A stretch of 64,000 nt of DNA from Chryseobacterium sp. FH1 (GTDB lineage Bacteria; Bacteroidota; Bacteroidia; Flavobacteriales; Weeksellaceae): positions 1,116,001-1,180,000 of the forward strand of contig NZ_JPLZ01000006.1 in the NCBI RefSeq assembly GCF_000735135.1, written 5' to 3'. Below the pieces are notes generated by a model. The model was not told the origin of the DNA and did not search any database. It worked only from the letters and a program-made list of their open reading frames with translations. Positions 9,655 to 18,201 of the stretch are shown here, piece by piece. The position numbers and the translations under genes were made by a program. Position 1 is the stretch's first letter, and every line of letters starts with the position of its first letter.

Positions 9655-10194
9655 ATGAAAAATTCTGTACTGGTAATTTTATTTTCAATATTTCTAGTTT
9701 CTTGTGGCGCATCCAAACCCACAAAAAGGTATTCTTACAAAAAACCAATTTCTACAAACAAATCCAGCAATCTTAAAAAACTAAGTTCAACTTATTCGGG
9801 CAATGTGTCTGGTACAAGAGCTTCAATTTTAGATAACGCTGAGAATTATCTCGGAACGCCTTACAAGTACGCTGGCAATACAAAAGCCGGCTTCGATTGT
9901 TCAGGATTGGTTTGTAAAGTTTTTGATGAGAATAGAATCCAAATGCCAAGACGCTCGTCCGACCAGGCCAAACAAGGAAAATCCATCAATGTTTCTGAAG
10001 CAAAACCAGGTGACCTGTTATTTTTTGCAACAGCTGGCGGATCATCTGTGACACACGTCGGAATTGTTCACGATATTATGAATAGCGGTGAAGTGACCTT
10101 CATCCACGCATCAACATCCAAAGGCGTTATCATCTCTTCACTCAACGAGTCGTATTGGAACAAAGCCTTCCTTTTTGCAAGAAGTGTCCTTTAG
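9655..10194 (+). CDS. NlpC/P60 family lipoprotein (cell-wall peptidase)
   Basis: A 179-residue lipoprotein. The signal ends in the lipobox LVSC (Cys 17), so the protein should be anchored to a membrane. The NlpC/P60 domain covers about residues 60-179. The expected catalytic triad is visible: Cys in GFDCSGLV (about 82), His in VTHVGIV (about 134) and His in FIHAST (about 150). Family members cleave the D-Glu/meso-diaminopimelate bond in peptidoglycan stem peptides. The length is usual for single-domain Spr/NlpC-type lipoproteins. The gene has its own promoter and is monocistronic. Confidence 0.9.
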   Translation: MKNSVLVILFSIFLVSCGASKPTKRYSYKKPISTNKSSNLKKLSSTYSGNVSGTRASILDNAENYLGTPYKYAGNTKAGFDCSGLVCKVFDENRIQMPRRSSDQAKQGKSINVSEAKPGDLLFFATAGGSSVTHVGIVHDIMNSGEVTFIHASTSKGVIISSLNESYWNKAFLFARSVL

Positions 10195-10208
10195 TTTTAT
10201 TATTTTTG
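10175..10208 (+). promoter_or_regulatory. Bacteroidota-type promoter before dapD
   Basis: TTG at 10175-10177 is followed after 23 bases by TATTTTTG at 10201-10208, about 65 bases before the dapD ATG. The -33 element lies inside the end of the upstream gene. Confidence 0.45.
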
Positions 10209-10273
10209 CGGAACACGATTTTCATCTCAAAAAGGAAATCAATTATCATTAATCAATTATCATTTATAAAAAT

Positions 10274-11086
10274 ATGTCTTTACAGGAAAAAATCGAAAAA
10301 GCTTGGGATAACCGTGAACTTTTGAAAGAAGAAGAATATCAAAATGCAGTAAGAGAAGTTGTAGCAAAATTAGACGCTGGTGAATTGCGTACAGCTGAGC
10401 CTACAGAAAACGGTTGGCAAATCAACGAATGGGTGAAAAAAGGAGTGGTAATGTACTTCCCGATCCAAACCATGGAAACCATTGAAGTTGGCCCATTCGA
10501 ATTCCATGATAAAATTCCTTTGAAGAAAAATTATGCAGAAAAAGGTGTAAGGGTTGTTCCTCACGCAATCGCAAGACACGGAAGTTTCGTAGCAAGCGGT
10601 GTGATCTTGATGCCCTCATATGTTAACATCGGTGCTTACGTAGATTCCGGAACTATGGTTGATACTTGGGCTACAGTTGGAAGCTGTGCACAGATCGGTA
10701 AGAATGTTCACCTGAGTGGTGGTGTAGGAATCGGTGGGGTTTTAGAACCATTGCAGGCAGCACCAGTAATTATCGAGGATGATGCCTTTATCGGTTCAAG
10801 ATGCATCGTTGTAGAAGGTGTTCGTGTAGGTAAAGAAGCTGTCCTAGGAGCTAATGTTTGTTTGACAATGTCTACAAAAATCATTGATATTACCGGACCG
10901 GAGCCAATTGAGACAAAAGGTTACGTTCCAGAACGTTCCGTTGTGATTCCAGGAAGCTATACCAAAAAATTTCCAGCAGGGGAATTTCAAGTGCCTTGTG
11001 CATTGATCATTGGAAAAAGAAAAGAATCCACCGACAAAAAAACCTCTCTCAATGATGCCTTGAGAGAAAATAATGTAGCGGTTTAA
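10274..11086 (+). CDS. dapD: 2,3,4,5-tetrahydropyridine-2,6-dicarboxylate N-succinyltransferase
   Basis: A full-length DapD of 270 residues. It transfers succinyl from succinyl-CoA to tetrahydrodipicolinate in the diaminopimelate/lysine pathway, in the cytosol. The N-terminal helical domain covers about residues 1-100. A left-handed beta-helix of hexapeptide repeats follows (about 105-220: SGTMVDTWATVGSCAQIGKN, VHLSGGVGIGGVLEPL, DDAFIGSRCIVVEGV). The motif around DTWATVGSCAQ is strongly conserved in DapD. The gene stands alone between a promoter and a strong terminator. It supplies diaminopimelate for peptidoglycan, the substrate of the preceding NlpC-type protein, though the two need not be coregulated. 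Confidence 0.95.
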   Translation: MSLQEKIEKAWDNRELLKEEEYQNAVREVVAKLDAGELRTAEPTENGWQINEWVKKGVVMYFPIQTMETIEVGPFEFHDKIPLKKNYAEKGVRVVPHAIARHGSFVASGVILMPSYVNIGAYVDSGTMVDTWATVGSCAQIGKNVHLSGGVGIGGVLEPLQAAPVIIEDDAFIGSRCIVVEGVRVGKEAVLGANVCLTMSTKIIDITGPEPIETKGYVPERSVVIPGSYTKKFPAGEFQVPCALIIGKRKESTDKKTSLNDALRENNVAV

Positions 11087-11111
11087 TAGCTATTGATTTT
11101 AAACTTATATT

Positions 11112-11159
11112 TGTCATTCTAATGAGATTATCTGTCTTGTTAGAATGACATTTTTTTTT
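11112..11159 (+). terminator. Rho-independent terminator after dapD
   Basis: A perfect 11-bp stem (TGTCATTCTAA with TTAGAATGACA) closes a 17-base loop and is followed by nine T residues. Confidence 0.85.
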
Positions 11160-11179
11160 AAACTAAACCAACGAAAACA

Positions 11180-12349
11180 GTGAAACAGAAGTTCTCAAAA
11201 TTTATTTCTGATTATCGTATCATCTTTGTGATCTATATTATTGTGGCTGCTTTCACAGCTTATAGCAAATACAAAAGAGGAACTGGGGGATATAATAACT
11301 ATTTGATTTTCAAAGGTGTGTATGATAATACGTTGCAAGAGAAAAATATTTTTTTACAATATCCAGATCTTTTTTTTGACAGCAACCATTATGGTGTTTT
11401 TTTTAGTTTGTTGATTGCACCCTTTGCATTGATGCCAGATGGTTTTGGTTCTGTTTTGTGGAATGTTGCCAGCACGCTTGTTTTCCTTTTTGCAATCTAC
11501 AAGTTGCCTTTTTCCAACGCTAAAAAATCTTTTTTTGCCTGGCTGTGTCTTCAGGAATTCATTACAGCGGCCACTTATTTTCAGTTTAATATTATTCTGA
11601 CAGGATTATTGATGTTGTCTGCGATTTACATTTATGAAAGAAAAGAAACCCAATCCGCATTCGCCATTCTTATTGGCGTTTTTGTAAAAATCTATGGAAT
11701 CGTGGGACTTTCCGCTTTTTTCTTTATTAAAAATAAAGCGAAGTTCATTATTTCATTAATAGTAATCGCAATTTTATTTTTTGTTTTACCAATGTTGATT
11801 TCAAGTCCGAAATTTGGTGTGCAATCATACTTCGACTGGTACACTTCTTTGACTGGGAAAAATCTTGATAACCAAGCTTTGGGAACACGTCAGGATTATT
11901 CATTGATGGGTGTTGTGAGAAGAATATTGGGTAATGCTGATATTTCGAATCTTATATTTCTAGTCCCAGGATTCATATTGTTTATGTTGCCATACATCAG
12001 AACAAAACAGTTCAAATTTCTACCATTTCAGATGATGATTTTGGCTTCCACATTATTGTTTGTTGTGCTATTCAGCTCAGGTTCAGAAAGTCCGACTTAC
12101 ATCATAGCAATTGCAGGCGTGATGATTTGGTTCCTGATGCAGAAGAAATTATCAAAAATTGACATTGGCTTATTGATTTTCGTGATGATTTTCACTTGTT
12201 TTGCATTTTCGGATCTGTTTCCAAAATTCATCAAAGAAGATTATTTTATAAAATATTCTACCAAGGCAATTCCTTGTATAGTAATTTGGTTCAGAGTGAT
12301 GTATGAATTACTTACGAAGGATTTTGAGAAAGATTATAAATTAGATTAA
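11180..12349 (+). CDS. GT87-like polytopic membrane glycosyltransferase
   Basis: A 389-residue integral membrane protein with about nine to ten predicted transmembrane helices. It resembles the DUF2029/GT87 family of polyprenyl-phosphate-sugar-dependent mannosyl- or arabinosyltransferases. After the first helix (residues 12-27) comes a loop rich in Y, N and D (KYKRGTGGYNNYLIFKGVYD). Such loops in these enzymes carry the catalytic acidic residue. The start is GTG, the only start that keeps the first helix complete. It is the first gene of a compact operon with GT2, a deacetylase and GT4. The GT2 may supply its lipid-linked sugar donor. The acceptor is unknown. Confidence 0.65.
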   Translation: MKQKFSKFISDYRIIFVIYIIVAAFTAYSKYKRGTGGYNNYLIFKGVYDNTLQEKNIFLQYPDLFFDSNHYGVFFSLLIAPFALMPDGFGSVLWNVASTLVFLFAIYKLPFSNAKKSFFAWLCLQEFITAATYFQFNIILTGLLMLSAIYIYERKETQSAFAILIGVFVKIYGIVGLSAFFFIKNKAKFIISLIVIAILFFVLPMLISSPKFGVQSYFDWYTSLTGKNLDNQALGTRQDYSLMGVVRRILGNADISNLIFLVPGFILFMLPYIRTKQFKFLPFQMMILASTLLFVVLFSSGSESPTYIIAIAGVMIWFLMQKKLSKIDIGLLIFVMIFTCFAFSDLFPKFIKEDYFIKYSTKAIPCIVIWFRVMYELLTKDFEKDYKLD

Positions 12350-12362
12350 TGAAATTAAACCG

Positions 12363-13292
12363 ATGAAAAAGATTTCCATCGTGATTCCCGTTCACAACGA
12401 AGAAGGCAATGTTTACTTGATCTATCAAAGAATGAAGACTGTCTTTTCTAAACTTGAGAATTATACTTTCGAGATGATTTTCGTGAATGATGGAAGTCGG
12501 GACAATTCTCAATTGATTTTGGAACAGCTCAGTCAAGAATTTGATAACGTTAAATATCTTGAATTCTCTCGCAATTTTGGTCATCAGCCAGCCGTAAAAG
12601 CAGGGATAGATTTTGCAGATGGGAATGCGGTGATCTCTATGGATGCTGATTTGCAACATCCGCCAGAACTGATTCCGGAACTGATTGAAAAATGGGAAGA
12701 AGGTTATGATGTTGTCTTGACAAACCGAAAATATCCAAAAGAAATCTCTTATTTCAAAAAGAAAACTTCGGAGGTTTTCTACAAGTTTCTTTCCAGTATT
12801 TCTGATGTAGATTTAAAAAAAGGAGGAGGTTCCGACTTCAGATTGATGGATGCAAATGTTGTCCAATCTTTCAGAAATTTTACCGAAGATGATTTGTTTT
12901 TGAGAGGTTTGACGAGTTGGATGGGTTTCAAACAAACTTCGGTCAATTTTTTGGCATGTGCGAGAAATGCTGGTGAAAGCAGTTATAATATCAAAAAAAT
13001 GATGAAGTTTGCTTTCACCGGAATTACGGCTTTTAGCGTAAAACCACTTTATCTTGCAGCATATTTGGGTTTTATGTTTTCAGCGCTTTCAGTTGTCGGT
13101 TACGGGATTTATGTCATTGAATCTTTTGTTTCCGGAACAGAAATCTCCGGTTGGGCATCGCTAATCATGACGATTGTCTTTTTCGGCGGTTTGCAGTTGA
13201 TAATCTTAGGCATATTCGGTATTTATTTAGGGAAAATTTTCAAACAAGTCAAAGAACGTCCGAATTACATTATCCGTTCAAAAAATTTATAA
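12363..13292 (+). CDS. GT2 polyprenol-phosphate glycosyltransferase with two C-terminal membrane helices
   Basis: A 309-residue family 2 glycosyltransferase of the DPM1/ArnC/GtrB type. The GT-A domain shows VNDGSRDNSQLIL (nucleotide binding, about 40-52) and the metal-binding MDADLQHPPELIPEL (about 93-108). Two transmembrane helices near 230-250 and 262-285 anchor it. Such enzymes transfer a sugar from a nucleotide donor to undecaprenyl phosphate, and the product feeds membrane transferases such as the upstream GT87-like protein. It starts 13 bases after the upstream gene. The next ATG follows its stop codon directly, so translation is probably coupled. Confidence 0.85.
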   Translation: MKKISIVIPVHNEEGNVYLIYQRMKTVFSKLENYTFEMIFVNDGSRDNSQLILEQLSQEFDNVKYLEFSRNFGHQPAVKAGIDFADGNAVISMDADLQHPPELIPELIEKWEEGYDVVLTNRKYPKEISYFKKKTSEVFYKFLSSISDVDLKKGGGSDFRLMDANVVQSFRNFTEDDLFLRGLTSWMGFKQTSVNFLACARNAGESSYNIKKMMKFAFTGITAFSVKPLYLAAYLGFMFSALSVVGYGIYVIESFVSGTEISGWASLIMTIVFFGGLQLIILGIFGIYLGKIFKQVKERPNYIIRSKNL

Positions 13293-14081
13293 ATGATTTT
13301 ACTAAGTTTTGACATCGAAGAATTTGATATGCCTTTGGAGTACAATGGAGAGATTCCTTTGGATGAGCAATTGGCTGTTTCAAGAAAAGGACTGCAGAAC
13401 ATTCTACGAATTTTGAAAGAGAACGACATCAAAGCCACATTTTTTTCAACAGTAGTTTTCGCTGAAAATAATAAAGATTTAGTACAGCAGTTACTTTCCG
13501 AAGGTCACGAGTTGGCTTCCCACACGTGGTTTCACTCAGATTTCAAGGAAGAACATCTAGCCACTTCTAAGCAAGAATTGGAAAAATTATTCGACACAAA
13601 AGTCATTGGCCTTAGGATGCCGAGAATGATGGCAGTTTCAGAAGATGCCGTTTCTAATGCTGGATATTTTTATAATTCATCTATCAATCCTACTTATTTA
13701 CCAGGAAGATATAACAATTTCACTGTCAGCAGGCAACCGTTTTGGCAAAAGAAAAGCTTGCAGTTTCCTGCTTCGGTCTCTACGATTTTCAGAATTCCTT
13801 TGTTTTGGCTAAGTTTTCATAACTTTCCACTTTCGGTTTACAAATTGCTATCCAAATTATCAATCAATTCCACAGGATTTTTGAACATCTATTTTCACCC
13901 TTGGGAATTTGCGGATATTTCAAATCCAAAATATAAATTACCTGGATTTACTTTCAAAAATACAGCAGAAGCAATGGAAAGTCGCTTTGATGATTTTATA
14001 AAGTGGGCGAAAAAAAATAATTATCAGTTTTCTACGATCAGAGAATTTTTGGAAGATTGGACACAAAAAAATAAGAATTAA
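13293..14081 (+). CDS. Polysaccharide deacetylase (NodB-like)
   Basis: A 262-residue carbohydrate esterase family 4-like protein. N-terminal SFDIEEFD carries the general base and metal aspartates. HELASHTWFH (about 72-81) gives the two metal-binding histidines. GLRMPR and IYFHPWEF (about 200) match the later NodB motifs. The closest style is the deacetylase subgroup found in exopolysaccharide clusters. It has no signal peptide, so it probably acts on a lipid-linked precursor on the cytoplasmic side. Its ATG directly follows the stop codon of the GT2 gene, and its own stop codon overlaps the ATG of the GT4 gene by one base (TAATG). Confidence 0.8.
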   Translation: MILLSFDIEEFDMPLEYNGEIPLDEQLAVSRKGLQNILRILKENDIKATFFSTVVFAENNKDLVQQLLSEGHELASHTWFHSDFKEEHLATSKQELEKLFDTKVIGLRMPRMMAVSEDAVSNAGYFYNSSINPTYLPGRYNNFTVSRQPFWQKKSLQFPASVSTIFRIPLFWLSFHNFPLSVYKLLSKLSINSTGFLNIYFHPWEFADISNPKYKLPGFTFKNTAEAMESRFDDFIKWAKKNNYQFSTIREFLEDWTQKNKN

Positions 14082-15175
14082 TGAAGATTGCTTACGATGC
14101 CAAACGTATTTTTTCCAGCGTATCAGGATTAGGGAATTATTCCAGAGATTTGTTAAGGGTACTTTCCAAGGTTTTTCCTGAGAATCAATATATTTTGATT
14201 AGTAAAAAATCCTCTGAAAAAGGCAAAGCGATTTTAGAACTTCCCAACGTTTCGCACGTCAAAACTTCCAAAGGAACTTTGTCCCGACAATTCAAAATGG
14301 GGATAGATGCACAGAATTTAGGTGCAGATATTTTCCACGGATTGTCCGGCGAATTACCGTTGAAATGGAACAAAAAACCAATTAAAAAAATTGTTACCAT
14401 TCATGATTTAATCTTTGAAAGGTTTCCGGAGTATTATTCTTGGATTGACCGTAAAATTCATTTTTGGAAATTCAAAAAAGCAGCGGTTTCGGCGGATAAA
14501 ATTATTGCAATTTCTGAGCAGACGAAGCAGGATATCATTCATTATCTTAAAGTCACGGAAAGTAAAATCGAAGTGGTTTATCAAGGTTGCCACGCTAGTT
14601 TCAAAGAAAAACAGTCTGAGGAAATTCTCAATCAGATCAAAGCAAAATTCCAACTTCCAGAGAAATTTATTTTGAATGTCGGAACCATTGAACCAAGGAA
14701 AAATCTTTTGAACATTGTCAAAGCTTTAAAAGATTCTAAAATTCCTTTAGTTGTTGTTGGTAGTAAAAAATCGAAATATTTTAAATTAATAGAAAAAGAA
14801 ATCCAGAAAAATAAAATTGAAGTTCAGTTTTTGACTGGCGTTTCTATGGAAGAATTGGCAGGGCTTTACAAACTTGCAGAAATCTTCATCTATCCAAGTT
14901 TCTTCGAAGGTTTCGGGATTCCCGTGATCGAGGCTTTGTATTCTGGAACGGTTGTCATCACGAGCAATAAGAGCTGTCTTCCCGAAGCAGGCGGACCAGA
15001 TTCTGTTTATATCAATCCTGAAAATGTAGCTGACATCAAGTCAAAAATTAATTTTCTTTGGAACAATGAACCAGAGAGAAAACGACGTGCAGAGAAAGGT
15101 CTGGAGTTTGTCCAGAAATTCAATGATGAGGTAATTGCGAAAGATATGATGAAGGTTTATGAAAATTTATTTTAA
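14081..15175 (+). CDS. GT4-type glycosyltransferase (GT-B fold)
   Basis: A 364-residue glycosyltransferase family 4 protein. The acceptor half shows SGLGNYSRDLLRVL, typical of mannosyltransferase-like GT4 enzymes. The donor half shows ILNVGTIEPRKNLLNIVKAL and the ExxxxxxxE nucleotide-sugar motif in FFEGFGIPVIEALYSG (about 278-293). It is the last gene of the four-gene glycan operon and is cytosolic or membrane-associated. Donor and acceptor sugars cannot be read from sequence. The operon probably builds or decorates a surface glycan or glycolipid. Confidence 0.85.
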   Translation: MKIAYDAKRIFSSVSGLGNYSRDLLRVLSKVFPENQYILISKKSSEKGKAILELPNVSHVKTSKGTLSRQFKMGIDAQNLGADIFHGLSGELPLKWNKKPIKKIVTIHDLIFERFPEYYSWIDRKIHFWKFKKAAVSADKIIAISEQTKQDIIHYLKVTESKIEVVYQGCHASFKEKQSEEILNQIKAKFQLPEKFILNVGTIEPRKNLLNIVKALKDSKIPLVVVGSKKSKYFKLIEKEIQKNKIEVQFLTGVSMEELAGLYKLAEIFIYPSFFEGFGIPVIEALYSGTVVITSNKSCLPEAGGPDSVYINPENVADIKSKINFLWNNEPERKRRAEKGLEFVQKFNDEVIAKDMMKVYENLF

Positions 15176-15191
15176 TGGAAATTTAATTTTA

Positions 15192-15217
15192 GATGGGCTT
15201 CGAGAACCTCAGCCTGA
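15192..15217. repeat. Dispersed repeat copy (GATGGGCTTCGAGA... family)
   Basis: A 26-base segment between the convergent GT4 and YggS genes. It matches 25 of 26 bases of a segment on the opposite strand at 32661-32686, inside a macroglobulin-like gene. The core GGCTTCGAGAGCC can form a small hairpin. It looks like a REP-type intergenic repeat. Confidence 0.6.
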
Positions 15218-15234
15218 AGACTGATAACAAAAAA

Positions 15235-15888
15235 TCAGTAATTCCGTTCGCCAAAAATAGCCGACCCAACTCGCACAGAATTTGAGCCACATTCTATTGC
15301 CAAAGGAAAATCGCCACTCATTCCCATAGATAAAGTTTCCAAAGGTTTTAGGCTGGAAAGTTCATCAAAAAGATGTTTCAAAATTCCAAATTCTTCACGG
15401 ATCTGCGTTTCGTCATCCACAAAACTCGCCATTCCCATCAAGCCTTTGATATCAATATTAGGATAGTTTCCGCCTAGAAATTTATTGAAAATATCTTTCG
15501 CCTCATCAACCGACAATCCGAATTTTGTCTCCTCTTTTGCTATTTTAACTTGAAGCAAAACATTGATTTTTCTTTTGTTCTTCAGAGCTTCTTTATCTAT
15601 TTCTTTCAAAAGTTTTTCGCTGTCAACGCTTTCTATCATTGAGATAAAACCGGCCACAAATTTCACTTTGTTGGTTTGAAGATGTCCTATCAGATGCCAC
15701 TCAATATCATTTGGAAGAACTGGTTGCTTTTCCAACAATTCCTGAACTTTATTCTCTCCGAAAGCCCGTTGTCCCAAATCATAAACTTCTTTGATCTTCT
15801 CAGCCGGATTGGTTTTGGAAACCGTGACCAGTTTTACATTTTCGGGAAGTTGGGAAAGGATGTTTTGATAATTTGACTGTAGTGACAT
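15235..15888 (-). CDS. YggS/PROSC-family PLP homeostasis protein
   Basis: A 217-residue single-domain PLP-binding protein of the YggS family, which buffers pyridoxal phosphate and affects amino-acid and keto-acid balance without known catalysis. The PLP lysine is expected in LVTVSKTNPAEKI (about residue 24). WHLIGHLQTNK (about 60-70) and the C-terminal SMGMSGDFPLAIECGSNSVR with VGSAIFGER are diagnostic. It is transcribed toward the glycan operon, convergent with it. It is near lat, also a PLP enzyme, but not linked to it. Confidence 0.92.
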   Translation of the reverse strand: MSLQSNYQNILSQLPENVKLVTVSKTNPAEKIKEVYDLGQRAFGENKVQELLEKQPVLPNDIEWHLIGHLQTNKVKFVAGFISMIESVDSEKLLKEIDKEALKNKRKINVLLQVKIAKEETKFGLSVDEAKDIFNKFLGGNYPNIDIKGLMGMASFVDDETQIREEFGILKHLFDELSSLKPLETLSMGMSGDFPLAIECGSNSVRVGSAIFGERNY

Positions 15889-16097
15889 AGGATTAGTTTA
15901 TTAAATTAAAACTTTAACAAAAATAAGAATCTTTAAATTTGAAACCACATATAAACTTAGGTTTTATATGATTTTAAGAAAAAACAGATGAGTTTCAAAT
16001 TCGATTTAATCTTTGCAACTTAATTTCACATTTTCACATACTTTTCTTCTTTGAGAAATCTCATAAATAATCAATCTGTAATTTGGCTGAATTTTCG

Positions 16098-16105
16098 TAA
16101 ATTTG
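16098..16105 (+). promoter_or_regulatory. Candidate -7 box before lpdA
   Basis: TAAATTTG fits TAnnTTTG and lies 34 bases before the lpdA ATG. No TTG sits at the ideal distance upstream, so this is a weak call. Confidence 0.3.
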
Positions 16106-16139
16106 AGGAAATTTTTATTCGAATAATAATCAAAAATAT

Positions 16140-17543
16140 ATGAGTCAATTTGATGTAACCGTTATCGGTTCTGGTCCTGGTGGATATGTTGCGGCAATCC
16201 GTGCTGCCCAATTGGGTTTCAAAACAGCAATTATTGAAAAATATTCAACCTTAGGCGGAACTTGTCTTAACGTTGGATGTATTCCTTCAAAAGCTTTGCT
16301 TGATAGTTCTGAGCATTTCGAAAAGGCAAAACACGACTTTGCAAATCACGGGATCATCATCAATGAGCCGACTGCTGATATCGCAAGAATGATTGCCCGC
16401 AAAAACGAAGTGGTAGATCAAACCACAAAGGGAATCAACTTTTTGATGGATAAAAATAAGATCACCGTTTTTGAAGGTCTTGGAAGTTTCGAATCTGCAA
16501 CCCAGATCAAAGTTTCCAAAAACGACGGTTCTTCCGAAGTGATCGAATCTAAATATACAATCATCGCAACTGGTTCAAAACCATCTAGTTTACCTTTCAT
16601 CAATCTTGATAAAGAAAGAATAATCACTTCTACAGAAGCTTTGAATCTTAAAGAAATTCCAAAACATTTGGTAGTAATTGGAGGAGGTGTTATCGGATTA
16701 GAACTTGGTTCTGTTTATTTGAGATTAGGTTCTCAAGTGACTGTGGTCGAGTTTATGGATAAGATCATTCCAGGAATGGACGGAAGTTTGTCTAAGGAAT
16801 TGCAAAAAGTTCTTAGAAAACAAGGGATGAAATTCGAACTTTCTACAGCGGTTTCTGCGGTTGAGAGAAACGGAGATTCTGTGAAAGTAACGGCTAAAAA
16901 CAAGAAAGGCGAGGAGGTAACTTACGAAAGTGATTACGTTCTGGTTTCTGTAGGGAGAAGACCTTACACAGACGGACTTGGATTGGAAAAAGCTGGTGTA
17001 GAACTTGACGAAAGAGGAAGAGTGAAAACCAACGACCATTTGCAAACGAATGTTTCTAACATTTATGCCATTGGTGATGTAATCAAAGGTGCAATGTTGG
17101 CGCACAAAGCGGAAGAGGAAGGAACTTTGGTTGCTGAGATCTTGGCTGGACAAAAACCTCACATCAATTATAACTTGATTCCAGGTGTTGTTTACACTTG
17201 GCCGGAAGTTGCTGGCGTTGGTAAAACCGAGGAGCAATTGAAAGAAGAAGGCGTGGCTTACAAAGTGGGAAGTTTCCCAATGAGAGCGTTAGGAAGAAGC
17301 CGTGCAAGTGGCGACACAGACGGTTTTGTGAAAATCATTGCTGACGAGAAAACGGATGAGGTTCTAGGTTTCCATATGATCGGCGCAAGAGCTGCGGATC
17401 TGGTTGCAGAAGGCGTTATCGCAATGGAGTTCCGTGCAAGTGCAGAAGACATCGCTAGAAGTTCTCACGCGCATCCAACTTATGCAGAAGCTGTGAAAGA
17501 AGCGGCTTTGGACGCTACTGGAAAGCGATCAATCCATATGTAA
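16140..17543 (+). CDS. lpdA: Dihydrolipoyl dehydrogenase (E3 subunit)
   Basis: A full-length 467-residue E3 flavoprotein. It reoxidises lipoyl groups of 2-oxo-acid dehydrogenase complexes and the glycine cleavage system, passing electrons to NAD+. Visible motifs are FAD-binding GSGPGGYVAAIRAAQLG (11-27), the redox disulfide GGTCLNVGCIPSK (about 40-52), NAD-binding GGGVIGLELGSV (about 180-191), the second FAD motif IYAIGDVI (about 306-313), and the C-terminal catalytic His-Glu pair in HAHPTYAEA. Other complex subunits are not adjacent, so this is a stand-alone E3 gene. A terminator follows. Confidence 0.95.
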   Translation: MSQFDVTVIGSGPGGYVAAIRAAQLGFKTAIIEKYSTLGGTCLNVGCIPSKALLDSSEHFEKAKHDFANHGIIINEPTADIARMIARKNEVVDQTTKGINFLMDKNKITVFEGLGSFESATQIKVSKNDGSSEVIESKYTIIATGSKPSSLPFINLDKERIITSTEALNLKEIPKHLVVIGGGVIGLELGSVYLRLGSQVTVVEFMDKIIPGMDGSLSKELQKVLRKQGMKFELSTAVSAVERNGDSVKVTAKNKKGEEVTYESDYVLVSVGRRPYTDGLGLEKAGVELDERGRVKTNDHLQTNVSNIYAIGDVIKGAMLAHKAEEEGTLVAEILAGQKPHINYNLIPGVVYTWPEVAGVGKTEEQLKEEGVAYKVGSFPMRALGRSRASGDTDGFVKIIADEKTDEVLGFHMIGARAADLVAEGVIAMEFRASAEDIARSSHAHPTYAEAVKEAALDATGKRSIHM

Positions 17544-17572
17544 TCTTAGAGTTCAAAAGATTAAAATATATT

Positions 17573-17602
17573 AAGAGGAGCAGTTTTGCTTCTCTTTTTT
17601 TG
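17573..17602 (+). terminator. Rho-independent terminator after lpdA
   Basis: Stem AAGAGGAGC with GCTTCTCTT, loop of six bases, then T residues. Confidence 0.8.
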
Positions 17603-17644
17603 TTTAAAAATTTTGTATTTTTGTTTTAAATCAAAATCACAAAA

Positions 17645-17866
17645 ATGCCGTCAGAAAATATTTTTATCGCACATCCTAAAAATGCTGAACAAGTAGAAGC
17701 GTTAAAATCATTGATGAAATCATTCAAAATAAAATTTGAAATGAAAAAATCAGATGAGACTTTGTTGCATTTGGATGAGATCACGAAAAGTCTTTCTCAA
17801 GTAAGAAAAATAAAAGACGGCAAGCTGAAAAAGCAATCTGCAAGAGAATTTCTTGATGAAATATAG
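17645..17866 (+). CDS. Putative type II antitoxin (DUF2683-like)
   Basis: A 73-residue charged protein. The N-terminal part (residues 1-40: IFIAHPKNAEQVEALKSLMK) looks like the strand-helix start of DUF2683/Phd-like small antitoxins common in Bacteroidota. The basic C-terminal half would bind the toxin. A TATTTTTG promoter-like box lies at 17616-17623. The gene overlaps the start of the toxin reading frame by 11 bases, the usual antitoxin-toxin arrangement. It is intact although the toxin frame is interrupted. Confidence 0.6.
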   Translation: MPSENIFIAHPKNAEQVEALKSLMKSFKIKFEMKKSDETLLHLDEITKSLSQVRKIKDGKLKKQSAREFLDEI

Positions 17867-18187
17867 TGTTGTATTAACGCCAGATTTTAAAAAATATTTT
17901 AAAAAGCTTTACAAAAAATTTCCTTCACTCAAGAAAGATTTGATTAGATGATTGAGATTCTCGAAAATGATTTTGAAGCGGGAATTTCTTTAGGTCATAA
18001 TTTATTCAAAATCAGACTGGCGATCGAGAGCAAAAACAAAGGCAAATCTGGTGGTGCAAGAGTAATTTATTTTTTTGTGTCAGAAGATAATGAGATCTAT
18101 TTGATCCACATCTTCGATAAAAGTGATTTTGAAAATATTCCCAAAAACGTCATTCTTCAGATGCTGAAAAATGTTGGACTTATTTAA
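17856..18187 (+). pseudogene. RelE/ParE-family toxin, interrupted by a one-base frame change
   Basis: The frame starting at ATG 17856 reads MKYSVVLTPDFKKYFKKLYK, a typical RelE/ParE opening, and stops at TGA 17949-17951. From ATG 17948, in another frame, a 79-residue ORF continues with IEILENDFEAGISLGHNLFK, then SGGARVIYFF and a C-terminal IYLIHIFDKSD strand. These are the rest of the same toxin fold. Joined, the parts give about 110 residues, the usual length. The frame change must fall in a window of a few bases: the second frame has a TAG at 17945-17947, and the first stops at 17949. A one-base deletion is the simplest reading. The ATGA overlap would also allow translational restart. Confidence 0.7.
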
Positions 18188-18201
18188 ATAGAAAAGTTAT
18201 T

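Noticed and set aside
17856-18187. Programmed -1 ribosomal frameshift in the toxin
   Set aside because: The stop codons of the two frames leave only a few bases for the slip (17945-17951), and no slippery heptamer lies there. The A-rich runs further upstream lead into the TAG of the second frame.
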